A stretch of 64,000 nucleotides of DNA from Tunturibacter gelidoferens (GCF_040358255.1 NZ_CP132938.1:62001-126000), one strand, 5' to 3'; numbered from the stretch's first letter, positions 18,063 to 27,255 are shown. Program-made: numbers and translations. The notes: generated from the sequence alone by a model not told the origin.

Positions 18063-19430
18063 ATGGGCATTGCAAGCATCAATCCGGCCACCGGCGAAGT
18101 AATGAAAACCTTTGATCCGCTGACCGACAAGGAGTTGGCGACGAAGCTCGATAAGGCTGCCGCAGCGTTTGTCCTTCATCGTGAAACCAGCTTCGCCTAT
18201 CGCGCGGAACGGATGATTAAAGCGGCAGAGATTCTCGAAGATGAGAAGGACCAGTTTGGCCGCCTGATGAGTCTGGAGATGGGAAAACCCATCCAGGCTG
18301 CAATCGATGAGGCCGTCAAAAGTGCCTGGGCCTGCCGCTACTACGCGGAACACGCCGAGCGTTTTCTGGCGGACGAGGCGGTCGAGACCAGCGCAAACCG
18401 CAGCTACATTCGTTATCAACCGCTGGGGCCAGTTCTCGCGATCATGCCGTGGAACTATCCTTTCTGGCAGGTGATCCGCTTTGTCGCTCCGGCGCTGATG
18501 GCCGGTAACGTCGGACTGCTTAAGCACGCCTCCAATGTTCCGCAGAGCGCGCTGGCCGTGGAAGATGTCTTTCTTCGCGCGGGCTTCGCTGAGGGTGTCT
18601 TTCAAACTCTATTGGTTGGCGCTTCAAAGGTAGAGGGCATTCTGGCCGACCCGCGCATCGCAGCGGCAACGCTTACAGGAAGTGAAGGCGCGGGAGTTCA
18701 GGTTGGCATCTCTGCAGCCAAAAGCATCAAAAAAGTCGTGCTGGAGCTGGGCGGGAGCGATCCTTACATCGTGATGAAGTCGGCCAACTTTTCCGAAGCC
18801 GTCGCAACAGCGGTCAAGGCACGGGTTGCAAATAACGGCCAGTCCTGCATCGCAGCTAAGAGATTTATCGTGGAGGATTCCATCGCCGACAGGTTTGAGA
18901 AGGAGTTTGTGGCGCGTATGGAAGCACTGAAGGTTGGGGATCCATTAGATCGGACGACGGAACTTGGCCCACTTGCGTCTACCAGTGCTGTCGAGGATCT
19001 GCACCGCGATGTGCAGAAGTCAGTCGATGCGGGCGCAAGGCTGCTGACCGGAGGCAAGCCGATTCCAGGAAAGGGCAGTTTTTATCCGCCAACAGTCCTG
19101 ACTGACATCCCACGAAATTCTCCCGCATATAGCGAAGAGTTCTTCGGCCCGGTCGCGACTATCTTCCGCGTGAAGGATGCAGAGGAGGCAATCCGCATCG
19201 CCAACGACACGCGCTTCGGTCTGGGTGCAAGTGTGTGGACCCAGGACGAGGCGGAACGAGACCATCTGATCCAGGAGTTGGAGGCGGGAATGGTCTTCGT
19301 CAACAAGATGGTCGCCTCCGACCCGCGGGTTCCGTTTGGCGGGGTCAAGCAGTCTGGATTCGGACGCGAACTGGGCCCCTTCGGCATTCGCGAGTTCACG
19401 AATGTCAAAACTGTATGGATTGAGAAATAG
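18063..19430 (+). CDS. NAD(P)-dependent succinate-semialdehyde-type dehydrogenase
   Basis: 455 aa, typical for short SSADH/GabD2-type aldehyde dehydrogenases. It oxidises an aldehyde to its acid with NAD(P). Visible landmarks: SLEMGKPIQAA, LAIMPWNYPFWQ (cofactor site), general base Glu228 in VLELGGSDP, catalytic Cys262 in NNGQSCIAAKR, and the C-terminal VPFGGVKQSGFGRELG. It starts with ASINPATGEV as this subfamily does. The FadR-type regulator follows 208 bases later and its operator core recurs in this gene's promoter. It probably feeds a semialdehyde from the pathway below into the TCA cycle; the true substrate is not proven. Confidence 0.9.
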   Translation: MGIASINPATGEVMKTFDPLTDKELATKLDKAAAAFVLHRETSFAYRAERMIKAAEILEDEKDQFGRLMSLEMGKPIQAAIDEAVKSAWACRYYAEHAERFLADEAVETSANRSYIRYQPLGPVLAIMPWNYPFWQVIRFVAPALMAGNVGLLKHASNVPQSALAVEDVFLRAGFAEGVFQTLLVGASKVEGILADPRIAAATLTGSEGAGVQVGISAAKSIKKVVLELGGSDPYIVMKSANFSEAVATAVKARVANNGQSCIAAKRFIVEDSIADRFEKEFVARMEALKVGDPLDRTTELGPLASTSAVEDLHRDVQKSVDAGARLLTGGKPIPGKGSFYPPTVLTDIPRNSPAYSEEFFGPVATIFRVKDAEEAIRIANDTRFGLGASVWTQDEAERDHLIQELEAGMVFVNKMVASDPRVPFGGVKQSGFGRELGPFGIREFTNVKTVWIEK

Positions 19431-19465
19431 ACGACACCAACAGCAAAATATCCTTCGAAGTGGCA

Positions 19466-19482
19466 TTTTGGTATAACCAAAA
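19466..19482. promoter_or_regulatory. FadR/PdhR-type operator 1 (perfect palindrome)
   Basis: TTTTGGT, ATA, ACCAAAA: seven-base arms that pair perfectly around three bases. This is the TGGT-N3-ACCA pattern of FadR-subfamily GntR repressors. It lies between the dehydrogenase and the FadR-type gene, 157 bases before the latter's ATG. Confidence 0.75.
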
Positions 19483-19497
19483 CACCTTAAGTGTTTT
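19479..19497 (+). terminator. AAAACAC/GTGTTTT hairpin after the aldehyde dehydrogenase
   Basis: Seven-base arms around CTTAA, ending in TTTT, 49 bases after the dehydrogenase stop codon and overlapping the right end of operator 1. AT-rich and short, so it could be a weak terminator or simply part of the operator region. Confidence 0.3.
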
Positions 19498-19522
19498 CTA
19501 ACCCAATAGAACAATTGGTCTG

Positions 19523-19535
19523 TTGGTATAACTAA
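19523..19535. promoter_or_regulatory. FadR/PdhR-type operator 2 (one mismatch)
   Basis: TTGGT, ATA, ACTAA with one mismatched pair, 57 bp downstream of operator 1 centre to centre. Two operators in tandem before a FadR-type gene suggest autoregulation with cooperative or looped binding. Confidence 0.65.
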
Positions 19536-19638
19536 ATACCTAGAACGGAAATCATCTGCCAGAATGGCAATTTCAACCCATGGCGTCCTGTATAGTGTTT
19601 CGACCACGACCACCCTTAGCGGTGGTCAGAGGAAGGGG

Positions 19639-20373
19639 ATGCCTATGTACAAAGTAGTTCGAACCGCGAGACTTTATGAGCAGATCGTGCAGCAGATCGA
19701 GCAGTCGATCCAGGAAGGAAAGCTGAAACCGGGGGACCAGCTGCCGGCAGAACGGGAGTTAGCTCAGGAGTTTGGTGTCAGCCGCACGGCTGTGCGCGAA
19801 GCAGTGAAGACCCTGAGCGAAAAGGGGCTGGTCGAAGCGTACTCAGGCCGCGGCACGTTTGTCAGCACTGGCAAGTCCCAGGCTATACGCCATTCCCTGA
19901 ACTCCTTTCTCAAGAGCGGCGACCTCGAAGACTCTGACTATGTTGCGGAGATGCGTGAGATTCTAGAACCCGAGTTCACGGCACTCGCCGCGACGCGTAT
20001 CGAAGAACAACACCTGGTCATGATGCGAGAGGCTGTGGCCGTGATGGACCGCAGCATGAAAAATCCTGATGCCTATATTGAAGCCGATCTCGACTTCCAT
20101 TTAGCGCTGGCGGAGGCCGCTGGAAATCCACTCATCCTATCCTTGCTCGATTCTCTCGTGGGTGTCCTGCGTGAGCAGCGGCTGGGAATCTTCTCTGTTA
20201 CTGGCGGCCCGGAGCGGGGTCAGGTGCATCACAAGCTGATCCTCGAAGCGATCGAAAAGAGGAGTGCCAGCGGTGCACGCAAAGCGATGCGTGCTCACCT
20301 GCAACAGGTGCACCAGGATTCGAAGGTTTCTGCAGTTATGAAAACCAAATCACCTAAGGGGCATTCCTCTTAA
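19639..20373 (+). CDS. GntR-family regulator, FadR subfamily
   Basis: 244 aa from the ATG at 19639, behind GAGGAAGG; a second in-frame ATG at 19645 has better spacing. Residues ~1-75 are the GntR winged helix (LYEQIVQQIEQSIQEGKL, LPAERELAQEFGVSRTAVRE, GLVEAYSGRGTFV). Residues ~95-225 are an all-helical FCD/FadR ligand domain (REILEPEFTALAATR, DLDFHLALAEAAGNP, HHKLILEAI) with the Asp and His residues that usually hold a metal and a carboxylate effector. Operators with the FadR consensus lie immediately upstream and inside the promoter at 17980-18010. It is the likely repressor of the 18063-28134 block, with a carboxylic acid or hydroxyacid as probable inducer. Confidence 0.93.
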   Translation: MPMYKVVRTARLYEQIVQQIEQSIQEGKLKPGDQLPAERELAQEFGVSRTAVREAVKTLSEKGLVEAYSGRGTFVSTGKSQAIRHSLNSFLKSGDLEDSDYVAEMREILEPEFTALAATRIEEQHLVMMREAVAVMDRSMKNPDAYIEADLDFHLALAEAAGNPLILSLLDSLVGVLREQRLGIFSVTGGPERGQVHHKLILEAIEKRSASGARKAMRAHLQQVHQDSKVSAVMKTKSPKGHSS

Positions 20374-20391
20374 AACGAAAGGCAGAATCGA

Positions 20392-21285
20392 ATGGCGAAC
20401 CTCGGCTTTATTGGCCTCGGAGTAATGGGCAGTGAGATGGTGGACAGGCTCTTGGCGAAGGGCCACACAGTGACCGGGTACAACCGGACACGGTCCAAAG
20501 CGGAACGACTTATCGCGAAGGGAATGAAGTTCGCAGAGTCTCCGCGCGAGGTAGCCGAAGCAGCCGATGTCGTTCTCTCTATGGTGACGAACGGCCTCGC
20601 ATTGAAAGGTATCGCAGAAGGCCCGAACGGCTTCCTCGCTGGCCTCAGCGCAGGAAAGATCCTGGTCGACATCAGCACCGTTGGGCCGGATCTAAGTCGC
20701 GAGATCGCGGAAAAGGTCCGGGCTCTTGGTGCAGACATGCTGGATGCTCCTGTCTCCGGAAGCGTTATTACTCTTCAGCAAGGCAATCTCTCCGTGATGG
20801 TAGGCGGAAGAGTTGAGACCTTCGAGAAGGTCAAGCCGATTCTGTTGGATATAGGTCCCAAGGTGACGCTCGTCGGCGGCAATGGACTGGCGCTGTCCAT
20901 GAAGATTGCTTCGAATCTGAGCCTTGCCGTGCAGATGCTGGCCTTCTCCGAAGGCGTGCTGCTGGCCGAGAAGAGCGGCATCAAGCGCGAAGTTGCCGTG
21001 GACGTGCTCACTCACAGCGCCATCGCCTCTCCCATGATCAAGTACCGCGGGCCCTTCGTTCTTCAACAGCCGGAGGAGGCCTGGTTCGACGTGAACATGA
21101 TGCAGAAGGATATGTTGCTTGCGCTGGATCTTGGACGGCAGCTGAATGTGCCGCTCCCTACCACTGCGGTTACCAATGAATTTCTAACTGCTGCACGGGC
21201 CATGAACTGGGCCAAGCTGGACTTCGCCGTAATCTTCGATGTTCTCGCGAAACTATCTGGCATCGACACAGGAGTTGGAAGATGA
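20392..21285 (+). CDS. NAD-dependent 3-hydroxyacid dehydrogenase (HIBADH/GarR family)
   Basis: 297 aa. N-terminal Rossmann domain with FIGLGVMGSEMVDRLL (residues 4-19), the substrate loop DAPVSGSVITLQQGNLSVM (~120-138) and catalytic Lys in MKIASNLSLAVQ (~165-176), then the all-helical C-terminal domain. The family oxidises 3-hydroxyisobutyrate, reduces tartronate semialdehyde or acts on related beta-hydroxyacids. Which of these applies here cannot be read directly. Its stop codon overlaps the ATG of the E1-alpha gene (ATGA), so it belongs to the same operon. Confidence 0.92.
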   Translation: MANLGFIGLGVMGSEMVDRLLAKGHTVTGYNRTRSKAERLIAKGMKFAESPREVAEAADVVLSMVTNGLALKGIAEGPNGFLAGLSAGKILVDISTVGPDLSREIAEKVRALGADMLDAPVSGSVITLQQGNLSVMVGGRVETFEKVKPILLDIGPKVTLVGGNGLALSMKIASNLSLAVQMLAFSEGVLLAEKSGIKREVAVDVLTHSAIASPMIKYRGPFVLQQPEEAWFDVNMMQKDMLLALDLGRQLNVPLPTTAVTNEFLTAARAMNWAKLDFAVIFDVLAKLSGIDTGVGR

Positions 21286-22274
21286 CACCCCAAACCGCAG
21301 AAGCCATAAACACGTTCAGCAAAGAACTGGCGCTCCACGCCTACCGCCAGATGGTCCGCATCCGCATGTTCGAAGAGCAGGTGAACGAGCTCTACACCCG
21401 CGCGTTGATGCCTGGACTCGCTCACTTGTACAGCGGCGAAGAGGCCATTGCTGTCGGAATCTGCGAAGCTCTCAAAAAAGAAGACTACGTCACCAGCACA
21501 CATCGTGGGCACGGTCACTGCTTAGCCAAAGGCGCTACGCCAAATCTCATGTTTGCGGAACTTCTAGGAAAGGAAGCGGGATACTGCCATGGCAAAGGCG
21601 GCTCGATGCACATCGCCGATCCCGCCACCGGCAACCTGGGCGCAAATGCGATCGTCGGTGGCAGCATGGGCATCGCTACAGGTGCTGCCTTCTCCGCAAA
21701 GTACCTGAACAACGGCCTGGTTGCCGTTTGTTTTTTTGGCGAAGGAGCGCTGGGGCAGGGCCTGCTCTACGAGGTACTAAACATCGCCCAGCTCTGGAAG
21801 CTTCCTGTGATCTACGTCTGCGAAAACAATCTCTACAACGAGTACACGCACTACAGTGAGACCACAGCGGGAGACATCTGCGCTCGCGCCACCGCATTCG
21901 GCGTGAAGGCCGAGAGTGTGGATGGCCAGGACGTGCAGGCCGTCTACAGTAAGGCGAAGCAGCTCATTGACGCTGCGAGAGCCGGCGACGGGCCGGCTTT
22001 TCTTCTCTGCAATACGTATCGCTACACCGGCCATCACGTGGGCGACATCAATCGCGACTACTACCGCACCAAGCAGGAAGAACAGGAATGGAAGACGCGC
22101 CGGGATCCCATCCTGCTTCATGGCGAACGGCTCCTCCAAGAAGGGCTCACCGATAAAGCTACGCTTGACGCGCTTGAGAGTGAAGTTCGAGAAGAGATGA
22201 AAGCCGCTGTGGAGTTTGCGATCGCCGCTCCATACCCCGCGTTAGAAGAAGTGGAGATGCACGTCTATGCCTGA
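21282..22274 (+). CDS. 2-oxoacid/acetoin dehydrogenase E1 component, alpha subunit
   Basis: 330 aa, normal length for the alpha chain of a heterotetrameric thiamine-diphosphate dehydrogenase (acetoin, pyruvate or branched-chain type). Landmarks: MVRIRMFEEQVNELY, HLYSGEEAIAVGICEAL, STHRGHGHCLAKG, the phosphorylation-loop-like GKGGSMHI, and the TPP/magnesium motif GEGALGQG at residues 153-160 with N182 in CENNLYNEY. The usual GDG of the cofactor motif is GEG here, a conservative change. The THRGHGH and GSMHI sequences favour the AcoA-like branch. It overlaps both neighbours (4 and 8 bp), so expression is coupled. Confidence 0.9.
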   Translation: MTPQTAEAINTFSKELALHAYRQMVRIRMFEEQVNELYTRALMPGLAHLYSGEEAIAVGICEALKKEDYVTSTHRGHGHCLAKGATPNLMFAELLGKEAGYCHGKGGSMHIADPATGNLGANAIVGGSMGIATGAAFSAKYLNNGLVAVCFFGEGALGQGLLYEVLNIAQLWKLPVIYVCENNLYNEYTHYSETTAGDICARATAFGVKAESVDGQDVQAVYSKAKQLIDAARAGDGPAFLLCNTYRYTGHHVGDINRDYYRTKQEEQEWKTRRDPILLHGERLLQEGLTDKATLDALESEVREEMKAAVEFAIAAPYPALEEVEMHVYA

Positions 22275-23265
22275 GACTACTGACCGTGAACTGACCTTTG
22301 CCCAAGCTGTAAGGGAAGCTCTCGCCGAAGAGATGCGTCATGACTCGCGAGTCTGCATCCTTGGCGAAGACGTGGCCGAAGCTGGAACCCCTTTCAAAGT
22401 ATTGTCTGGACTGGTCGAAGAGTTCGGCACGAATCGTGTCTTCGACACACCCATCTCGGAGGCCGGGTTTACCGGCATAGCCGTCGGCGCTGCCATGACT
22501 GGGATTCGTCCCGTCGTCGACATCATGTTCGGGGACTTTCTTACCCTGACGATGGACCAGATGGTCAATCAGGCTGCGAAGATCCACTACATGTCGGGGG
22601 GCAAGTGGAAGGTGCCGATGGTTCTGCGCACAACACTCGGAGCCAGCCGGCGCTCTGCCGCTCAACATTCACAGTCTCTCCACGCATGGCTATGCCACGT
22701 GCCCGGACTGAAGGTTGTGATTCCATCTACTCCAGCTGACGCGAAAGGCCTTTTAAAGACCGCGATTCGCGATGAGAACCCCATCATCTTCTTCGAAGAC
22801 AAGATGATGCACCACAAGCTGAAAGGCCTCGTGCCGACCGGCGAATACACCATCCCTCTCGGAGTTGCGGATATAAAGCGCGTCGGCAAAGACATCACAC
22901 TGGTAGCGACCAGCAGCATGGTGCAGGTAGCACTGGGAGCGGCAGATATGCTCGCGGAGATCGGCATCAGCGCAGAGGTTGTCGACCCGCGAACTCTCTG
23001 GCCGCTGGATGAAAAGACGCTCATCGATTCTGCGAAGAAAACATCCCGGGCGATTGTGATTGATGAAGGGTACGGCCGCTACGGTGTGACCTCGGAGTTG
23101 GCATCAGTGATCTCGGAAGGTGCTTTTTATGATCTCGACGGCCCGGTGCTTCGCATGGGAGCAATGCACGTTCCCATCCCCTTCTCGCCCCCGCTTGAGG
23201 ACCTGACCGTACCGACCGAGAAGATGCTCTTTGACGCAGCGAAGAAGCTTTGCAGCAAATCGTAG
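22267..23265 (+). CDS. 2-oxoacid/acetoin dehydrogenase E1 component, beta subunit
   Basis: 332 aa transketolase-like beta chain. Motifs: LGEDVAEAGTPFKV and FDTPISEAGFTGIAVGAAM (residues ~35-80), DQMVNQAAKIHYMSGG, the loop RRSAAQHSQSLHAW with the catalytic His, and the C-terminal domain starting ADIKRVGKDITLVATSS. It pairs with the alpha subunit to decarboxylate a 2-oxo acid (or cleave acetoin) and pass the acyl group to the E2 encoded two genes later. Its start overlaps the alpha gene by 8 bp. Confidence 0.92.
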   Translation: MPETTDRELTFAQAVREALAEEMRHDSRVCILGEDVAEAGTPFKVLSGLVEEFGTNRVFDTPISEAGFTGIAVGAAMTGIRPVVDIMFGDFLTLTMDQMVNQAAKIHYMSGGKWKVPMVLRTTLGASRRSAAQHSQSLHAWLCHVPGLKVVIPSTPADAKGLLKTAIRDENPIIFFEDKMMHHKLKGLVPTGEYTIPLGVADIKRVGKDITLVATSSMVQVALGAADMLAEIGISAEVVDPRTLWPLDEKTLIDSAKKTSRAIVIDEGYGRYGVTSELASVISEGAFYDLDGPVLRMGAMHVPIPFSPPLEDLTVPTEKMLFDAAKKLCSKS

Positions 23266-23288
23266 GACCACGAACGGGAGAAGCAACA

Positions 23289-24629
23289 ATGGCACAGCCG
23301 ACTTACGGAACCATGGGAGTTGATTGGGAGCAGCGAATCGATTTTGATCGTCTTCGTGTAGAAAGACTCCAGCGCGCGAAGAACCTGCTTGCGAAGTCTG
23401 AGATGGGCGCGCTGCTCTGCTTCGACATGAACAATGTGCGTTATCTTACATCGACTCACATCGGCACATGGGCTCAGGATAAAGCGAACCGGTTCGTCCT
23501 TCTGCCGCAGAACGATGAGCCCATCCTGTGGGACTTCGGCTCCGCAGCGCGGCATCATCAACTCCATTGTCCATGGCTCGGAGAACGCTCGCGGCCGGGT
23601 ATCTCTATGCTGCGTGGAACGATGTCTCCTGAGCACGGTCGCGCGGAAGACGTCGCGAAGAAGATCCGCCTCGAATTGGAGATGCGGGGCCTCCATAAAG
23701 AGCCAGTAGGTATAGACATCATCGAACTGCCAGTTTTGTTTGCCTTGCAGCGCGAGGGCATTACCGTCATCGACGGTCAGCAATTGATGTCCGAGGCCCG
23801 CGTGATCAAAACCAAGGACGAGATTGCGCTTCTCAATACCTCTGCCTCCATGGTCGATGCGGCCTACCACGAGCTTTACATGGCGATGAAACCGGGCATG
23901 CGGGAGAACGAAGCTGTGGGCCTGGTAAGCAAAGTGCTCTACGACCTCGGCTCAGAGTACGTCGAGGCGGTCAACGCGATCTCCGGCGAACGATGCAATC
24001 CTCATCCGCACGTCTTCTCCGACAGAATCATGCGCCCCGGCGATCCTGTCTACTACGACATCCTCCACTCTTACATGGGCTACCGCACGTGTTACTACCG
24101 CACGTTCTCGATCGGTTATTCGTCCCACGCAATGGTCGACGCCTATAAGAGATGCCGCGACTATCTGGACGCCGCGATTGATCTGATCCGTCCCGGCCGT
24201 TCGACGGGCGATGTCGCTTCGGTGTGGCCCAAAGCGCAAGACTTCGGCTTCCCCAATGAAGAGGCGGCCTTCGCGCTTCAGTACGGACACGGTATCGGAC
24301 TCGCGATCTGGGAAAAACCGGTCATCAGCAGACTTGTCTCTTTAGATCATCCGCAGGAGATCAAACCTGGAATGGTCTTTGCTCTCGAGACGTTCTGGCC
24401 CTCGAAAGATGGCTGGAGCGCAGCACGCATCGAGGAAGAGATCGTAGTCACCGAGACCGGTCATGAGGTGATCACGCGCTTCCCTGCTGAGAAGCTTCTG
24501 GTCGCTGGCGCTCACTACTACACCGTCGGCGGTCCGCTTCCCACGGTACGAGAGACCGAAGTAGAACCCAGTGCGGATGTTCGCAACCTGGTTGCATCCA
24601 GCGCACAAAAAGAGAGGATCGGGAGCTAA
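23289..24629 (+). CDS. M24-family (creatinase/Xaa-Pro peptidase-like) hydrolase
   Basis: 446 aa from the ATG at 23289 (GGGAG eight bases upstream). The N-terminal creatinase_N-like domain (~30-175) is followed by a pita-bread M24 domain (~185-430). Of the five usual metal ligands, D257 (VYYDIL), H334 (YGHGIG), E367 (FALETF) and E382 (ARIEEE) are present, but the second Asp of the GYxSD motif is Cys268 (GYRTCYYRTF). M24 members with altered ligand sets include creatinase, ectoine hydrolase and the DMSP lyase DddP, which do not cleave peptides. Its place inside a catabolic operon also suggests C-N or small-molecule hydrolysis rather than peptidase work; that is inference. Confidence 0.82.
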   Translation: MAQPTYGTMGVDWEQRIDFDRLRVERLQRAKNLLAKSEMGALLCFDMNNVRYLTSTHIGTWAQDKANRFVLLPQNDEPILWDFGSAARHHQLHCPWLGERSRPGISMLRGTMSPEHGRAEDVAKKIRLELEMRGLHKEPVGIDIIELPVLFALQREGITVIDGQQLMSEARVIKTKDEIALLNTSASMVDAAYHELYMAMKPGMRENEAVGLVSKVLYDLGSEYVEAVNAISGERCNPHPHVFSDRIMRPGDPVYYDILHSYMGYRTCYYRTFSIGYSSHAMVDAYKRCRDYLDAAIDLIRPGRSTGDVASVWPKAQDFGFPNEEAAFALQYGHGIGLAIWEKPVISRLVSLDHPQEIKPGMVFALETFWPSKDGWSAARIEEEIVVTETGHEVITRFPAEKLLVAGAHYYTVGGPLPTVRETEVEPSADVRNLVASSAQKERIGS

Positions 24630-24666
24630 CGCTGTGGCCTTAGGGTCACGCGTATCCCAATAACTT

Positions 24667-25857
24667 ATGGCTATCAGCGTCGTAATGCCCGCACTCGAGA
24701 TGGCGCAGGAGACAGGAAAGCTCGTCTCCTGGCTCAAAAAAGAAGGCGACAAGGTTTCTAAAGGGGACCTTCTGCTCGAAATCGAAACAGATAAGGCAGT
24801 GATGGAAGTCGAAGCCACTGCCGACGGCGTTCTTGGCGGAATCACCGGCGAAGTCGGAACCGACATTCCAGTGGGCCAGACTATAGCGTGGATCCTAAAG
24901 CCTGGAGAAGAGGTGCCGGCGGAGGCAATACCTAACACACCGGCGGTCGCTGCTCCAGTTGCCGAAGCAGCCCACGGCTCCGACGAAACTTCTACTCAGG
25001 AGGTGACTTCTGGCTCCTCAGCAAGAGTCTCTCCGAAGGCGCGCAGGCTCGCGAAAGAGAACGGCATCGATCTCACTTCCGTGAAGGGCTCAGGCGATGG
25101 GGGAGAGATTCTGGCCTCCGACATTCAAGCTCTTATAGACGGTGGTCATGAGGAATCTCACACTGCCGCGGTTCAGCACGAAACACTCTCTTCCATCGGC
25201 CGTCTCATGGCGGAACGAACATTGCAGAGTTGGACCACAGTCCCGCACTTTTTCCTGCAACGAGAGGTGGATGCAACCGCGTTGAATTCGCTGCGTGCCG
25301 CTCTTGGGCCTGAAGTCGAGCAGTCCTCTGGAGTGAAGCTCACGCATACCGACATCCTTGTCGCGCTCGTGGCTCGCGCCCTGGCCCGGCATCCGCGCGT
25401 TAATGCCAGCTGGATCGAGAACGGAATCCGTCTCAACTCCGACGTGAACGTCTCCATCGCGATGGCTGTGCAGGACGGTGTCGTGGCACCCGTTGTCCAC
25501 AACGCAAACACTGCGACGCTGGCTGAGATCGCCAAGCAACGTCGCGAACTGACGGACAGAGCGAGAGCGGGTCGTCTCCGCCCCACCGACTTTGCAGGGG
25601 CAACCTGCACTGTCAGCAATCTGGGGATGTTTCACATCGATTCTTTTTGCGCAATCATCACTCCCCCCCAGGCCGCAATATTGGCTGTGGGTCAAATCGT
25701 CGACAGAGTAGTTGCAATTGATGGAGTCATGGTTGTGCGACCAATCTTCAGCCTGACGATCTCTTGTGATCATCGCGTATTGGACGGGGCAAAGGCTGCG
25801 ACTTTCCTGCATGACCTTGCTGAGTCGATCCGTGAACCCGGCCTTTGGCTGAAGTAG
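24667..25857 (+). CDS. Dihydrolipoamide acyltransferase (E2)
   Basis: 396 aa. One lipoyl domain at residues 1-78 with lipoate attachment Lys43 in IETDKAVME, a linker, a peripheral-subunit-binding domain at ~120-157 (VSPKARRLAKENGIDL, GGEILASDI), then the catalytic chloramphenicol-acetyltransferase-like domain from ~170 with the active-site motif SCDHRVLDGAKAA near 372. It carries the acyl group from E1 to CoA. No dihydrolipoamide dehydrogenase (E3) gene lies in this window, so E3 must come from another complex, as is common. Confidence 0.94.
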   Translation: MAISVVMPALEMAQETGKLVSWLKKEGDKVSKGDLLLEIETDKAVMEVEATADGVLGGITGEVGTDIPVGQTIAWILKPGEEVPAEAIPNTPAVAAPVAEAAHGSDETSTQEVTSGSSARVSPKARRLAKENGIDLTSVKGSGDGGEILASDIQALIDGGHEESHTAAVQHETLSSIGRLMAERTLQSWTTVPHFFLQREVDATALNSLRAALGPEVEQSSGVKLTHTDILVALVARALARHPRVNASWIENGIRLNSDVNVSIAMAVQDGVVAPVVHNANTATLAEIAKQRRELTDRARAGRLRPTDFAGATCTVSNLGMFHIDSFCAIITPPQAAILAVGQIVDRVVAIDGVMVVRPIFSLTISCDHRVLDGAKAATFLHDLAESIREPGLWLK

Positions 25858-25858
25858 T

Positions 25859-25877
25859 GCCTCTGACATTGAGAGGC
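25859..25877 (+). other. Small hairpin between E2 and symporter genes
   Basis: GCCTCT, seven bases, AGAGGC directly after the E2 stop codon. No T tract follows. It could stabilise the upstream message or attenuate the symporter gene; the function is open. Confidence 0.3.
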
Positions 25878-25929
25878 GCGCGACCTAGGCATGGACTTTC
25901 ACGGACGACCGCAGGATGAGGCATAAAAA

Positions 25930-27228
25930 ATGGAAAGCGTCAGTGTAGAGCAGCTCCCTGTAAGTACAGGGACTGAATCGAAGGGTAAAACCCCTTTTTA
26001 TTTTACTTTCTGGTTCCAGGTTCTCGTTGCTGTTGCGTTGGCGATTTGCTTGGGCTACTTCAGTCCTGCTCACGCCATCGCCATGAAGCCGCTTGGGGAC
26101 GGCTTCATCCGCCTGATCACGATGATCATCACGCCGATCATCTTCTGCACCGTCGTCTCGGGCATAGCCGGCATGCAGGACTTGAGGAAGGTCGGCCGCG
26201 TTGGCGGCAAGGCGCTGCTCTACTTCGAGGTCGTCTCGACAATCGCGCTCTTGATAGGGCTTGTAGTGGGCAATGTGGTGCATCCAGGGGGCGACTTCCG
26301 CGTCGATCCAGCCTCTCTCGACGCCAAGGCCGTCTCCAGCTATGTGGGCCAGACCAAAGCCATGGGCGTCACCGATTTCCTGATGCATATCATCCCAACC
26401 ACAGTGGTCGACGCCTTCGCCAAAGGAGACATACTGCAGGTGCTGCTGGTCGCCCTGCTCTTCGGCTTTGCCCTGTCCTCGCTGGGGAAGCGCGCGACCC
26501 CCCTGCTGGCGCTGCTCAACACGGTGACGCAGGCGGTCTTCGCCGTCGTCAACATGCTCGTGCGCCTCGCTCCGATCGGCGCCTTTGGTGCGATGGCCTT
26601 CACCGTAGGCAAGTACGGCATCGCCTCGCTGGGGCCGCTGCTCAAACTGATCGCGACGTTCTATCTCACCTCCATCTTCTTTGTCGTCGTTGTGCTCGGC
26701 GGCATTGCGCTGGTCGCGGGCTTTAACATCTTCAGGTTCCTGATCTATATCAAAGAAGAGATTCTCCTGGTGCTCTCGGTCGTCTCCTCCGAAGCTGCCA
26801 TGCCTACGCTGATGGAGAAGCTCGAGGCGGTAGGCTGCTCCAAGGCGCTCGTGGGGCTCGTGGTGCCGACCGGTTACATCTTCAACACGGACGGCACCGC
26901 GCTCTACATGACCCTCGCCGCTCTATTTGTCGCACAGGCTACTGGAACCCACCTCACGCTCATGCAGCAGCTCACCATCTTTGCCGTTGCCATCCTCACC
27001 TCAAAGGGCGCCAGCGGTGTGCAGGGAGCATCCTTCATCGCCCTGGTCGCCACCTTGTCCGTGGTGCCGACGATTCCAGTGGCTGGCATGGCGCTCATCC
27101 TCGGCATCGACCGCTTCATGGCGATGTTCCGCGCAGTGGTCAACATGATCGGCAGCGGCGTGGCAACTCTGGTCATCGCGCGCTGGGAAAACGAAGTCGA
27201 CGCTGCCACGTTGGGCAGCCGCATGTAG
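25930..27228 (+). CDS. Dicarboxylate/amino acid:cation symporter (DAACS, DctA-like)
   Basis: 432 aa inner-membrane transporter with 8 helices and two re-entrant hairpins typical of the GltPh/DctA fold. Landmarks: [20 protein letters not shown], the serine-rich hairpin [16 protein letters not shown] (~298-313), the [15 protein letters not shown] helix (residues ~316-331, NxDGT binding motif) and the second hairpin [12 protein letters not shown]. It takes up C4-dicarboxylates or acidic amino acids with sodium or protons. GATGAGG precedes the ATG. As the transporter of the operon it points to an anionic substrate. Confidence 0.93.
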   Translation: MESVSVEQLPVSTGTESKGKTPFYFTFWFQVLVAVALAICLGYFSPAHAIAMKPLGDGFIRLITMIITPIIFCTVVSGIAGMQDLRKVGRVGGKALLYFEVVSTIALLIGLVVGNVVHPGGDFRVDPASLDAKAVSSYVGQTKAMGVTDFLMHIIPTTVVDAFAKGDILQVLLVALLFGFALSSLGKRATPLLALLNTVTQAVFAVVNMLVRLAPIGAFGAMAFTVGKYGIASLGPLLKLIATFYLTSIFFVVVVLGGIALVAGFNIFRFLIYIKEEILLVLSVVSSEAAMPTLMEKLEAVGCSKALVGLVVPTGYIFNTDGTALYMTLAALFVAQATGTHLTLMQQLTIFAVAILTSKGASGVQGASFIALVATLSVVPTIPVAGMALILGIDRFMAMFRAVVNMIGSGVATLVIARWENEVDAATLGSRM

Positions 27229-27255
27229 TGCAAAATTCGCTTTTTAGGAGGGGCC

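Noticed and set aside
23127..23870. 247-codon leftward frame across the E1-beta/M24 junction
   Set aside because: Antisense to two recognised enzymes, with no ribosome site or domain.
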